This document shows, piece by piece, positions 63,321 to 64,000 of a DNA stretch of 64,000 bases. This stretch comes from Hymenobacter aerophilus DSM 13606 (GTDB lineage: Bacteria > Bacteroidota > Bacteroidia > Cytophagales > Hymenobacteraceae). Below the pieces are notes generated by a model. That model did no database searches, was not told the DNA's origin, and was given only the letters and a program-made list of their open reading frames with translations. Position 1 is the stretch's first letter; every line of letters begins with the position of its first letter. The position numbers and the translations under genes are program-made. The DNA lies in the NCBI RefSeq assembly GCF_000382225.1, contig NZ_KB907800.1, positions 248,001 through 312,000 on the forward strand. Direction: 5' to 3'.

Positions 63321-63437
63321 TATAGCCTTTGGCTGTTAGCTGTCAGCTTTTTTTGTGCTGGCGGCCTCCAGCAATTAGTAGCCGCATGTAGGGCGTTGAA
63401 CGGAAGCTGACAGCTACTAGCTATAAGCTGGCAGCTG
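63321..63437. repeat. Palindromic element, arm class CTGTTAG (second copy)
   Basis: Degenerate inverted arms (63321-63349, containing GGCTGTTAGCTGTCAGCTT, and 63404-63437, AAGCTGACAGCT onward) around a 54-base centre with a small GGCGGCC/GCCGC stem. Related to the element at 39470-39639. Confidence 0.75.
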
Positions 63438-63443
63438 AAAGCA

Positions 63444-63935
63444 TCAGTAGTTCTTGGGCTTGTCGAAGAAATAGTACTCCGCTTTGGAGCGGTCGATATC
63501 GGCCCAGTGCTCCACGCTGAACTTCAGGCACGCAATGGAGGAAGTGGGCATGGAGGGGATGCTACTGGGTGAAAGCAGGTTGGCAAAGTCGGTGAGCGTG
63601 TTGTTGTGGCCCACCAGCAGCACCTCATCGGCCGCGTCGGGCAGGCCCTGCACCACGGCCAGCAGGTCCGACACTTCGGCTTCGTAGATGGCATCAATTA
63701 CCCGCAGCTTTTCGGGCGGCAGGCCCAGCACCTCGGCCACCAGCGCGGCCGTGCTTATAGCCCGCACGGCCGGCGACGACACCAGTAAATCGAGCTTCAC
63801 CTCGCGCTCGGCCAGGGCCTGGCCCATCAGCGGCGCCTCGTCGCGCCCCCGGCCGTTGAGCGGGCGCTCCTGGTCGTTGAGCATATCGAAACTCCAGCTC
63901 GACTTGGCGTGGCGCATCAGGTACAGCGTTTTCAT
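63444..63935 (-). CDS. sixA: SixA-type phosphohistidine phosphatase
   Basis: The 163-residue histidine-phosphatase-superfamily protein has the catalytic His in 'LYLMRHAKSSW', Arg/Ser in 'LLVSSPAVRA', the acid in 'IYEAEVSDLL' and the second His in 'VLLVGHNNTLTD'. SixA removes phosphate from histidine of phosphotransfer proteins. Its position next to ppk1 is a known association, though the functional link is not clear. ATG at 63935; the rest of the window (63936-64000) is upstream sequence. Confidence 0.92.
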   Translation of the reverse strand: MKTLYLMRHAKSSWSFDMLNDQERPLNGRGRDEAPLMGQALAEREVKLDLLVSSPAVRAISTAALVAEVLGLPPEKLRVIDAIYEAEVSDLLAVVQGLPDAADEVLLVGHNNTLTDFANLLSPSSIPSMPTSSIACLKFSVEHWADIDRSKAEYYFFDKPKNY

Positions 63936-64000
63936 GGCGGCGCAGCAGTTAGGGTGGCAGGCCTCTTTACTACGGCCGGCGCAAAAGGTTATGCCCGCCC

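Noticed and set aside
61174-63935. ppk1 and sixA considered as an unusual polyphosphate signalling unit
   Set aside because: The two genes are ordinary family members and their adjacency is already known in other bacteria; nothing in the sequence suggests a new function.

Overview
The window looks like a chromosomal segment of a G+C-rich Bacteroidota, most likely Hymenobacter or a close relative (inferred from content, not from a 16S gene). The clues are the giant gliding/type IX secretion protein SprA, two proteins with C-terminal T9SS sorting domains, a TonB-dependent receptor with a carboxypeptidase-regulatory-like domain, a malic enzyme fused to phosphotransacetylase, and -7 promoter boxes of the Bacteroidota form TAnnTTTG. 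Most of the window is housekeeping. Accessory content is limited to one AT-rich gene, a few single defence-like genes and a large family of palindromic repeats.

Layout. 1-729: 3' end of gatA. 929-3752: LysM lytic transglycosylase and a small lipoprotein. 3906-16989: the block maeB - ruvA - sprA - gcvH - vanZ-like - M28 peptidase. 17273-19056 (minus): secreted protein and YicC RNase. 19207-23901: TonB-dependent receptor and its T9SS-sorted partner. 24134-26693: glycosyltransferase and flippase-like protein. 26756-28585 (minus): MoxR ATPase, tRNA-Leu, a broken HNH endonuclease gene and tRNA-Gly. 28813-31620 (minus): mutS. 31805-35188: TrmH-type methyltransferase and an M36 metallopeptidase interrupted by a one-base frameshift. 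35303-42361: small genes including a J-domain membrane protein, TerC, YajQ, GNAT, DUF962, PaaI thioesterase, an NYN-cold-shock fusion and a YdjM-like membrane protein. 42593-46144: mfd with a palindromic element inserted in frame. 46204-48243 (minus): AT-rich GHKL ATPase with a probable nuclease domain. 48777-51947: helical hypothetical protein, pncB and a LuxR-type regulator. 52034-54882: tRNA-Arg, a DUF2652 cyclase-fold protein and, convergent to it, an HD-Pycsar transmembrane effector. 55135-61091: metallophosphoesterase-Omp85 fusion, an outer-membrane beta-barrel protein and a small protein. 61174-63935 (minus): ppk1 and sixA.

Four things stand out. (1) A modular family of nested palindromes: period-7/8 tandem arms of four sequence classes, each seen twice, usually enclosing a hairpin core; one further palindrome lies in frame inside mfd. 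(2) The convergent pair of a class III cyclase-fold protein and an HD-Pycsar membrane effector, which could be a cyclic-nucleotide signalling or defence module. (3) A single AT-rich GHKL ATPase/PD-(D/E)XK-like gene, a candidate one-gene defence system. (4) Two damaged genes, an M36 peptidase (frameshift) and an HNH endonuclease (stop codon inside the zinc knuckle).
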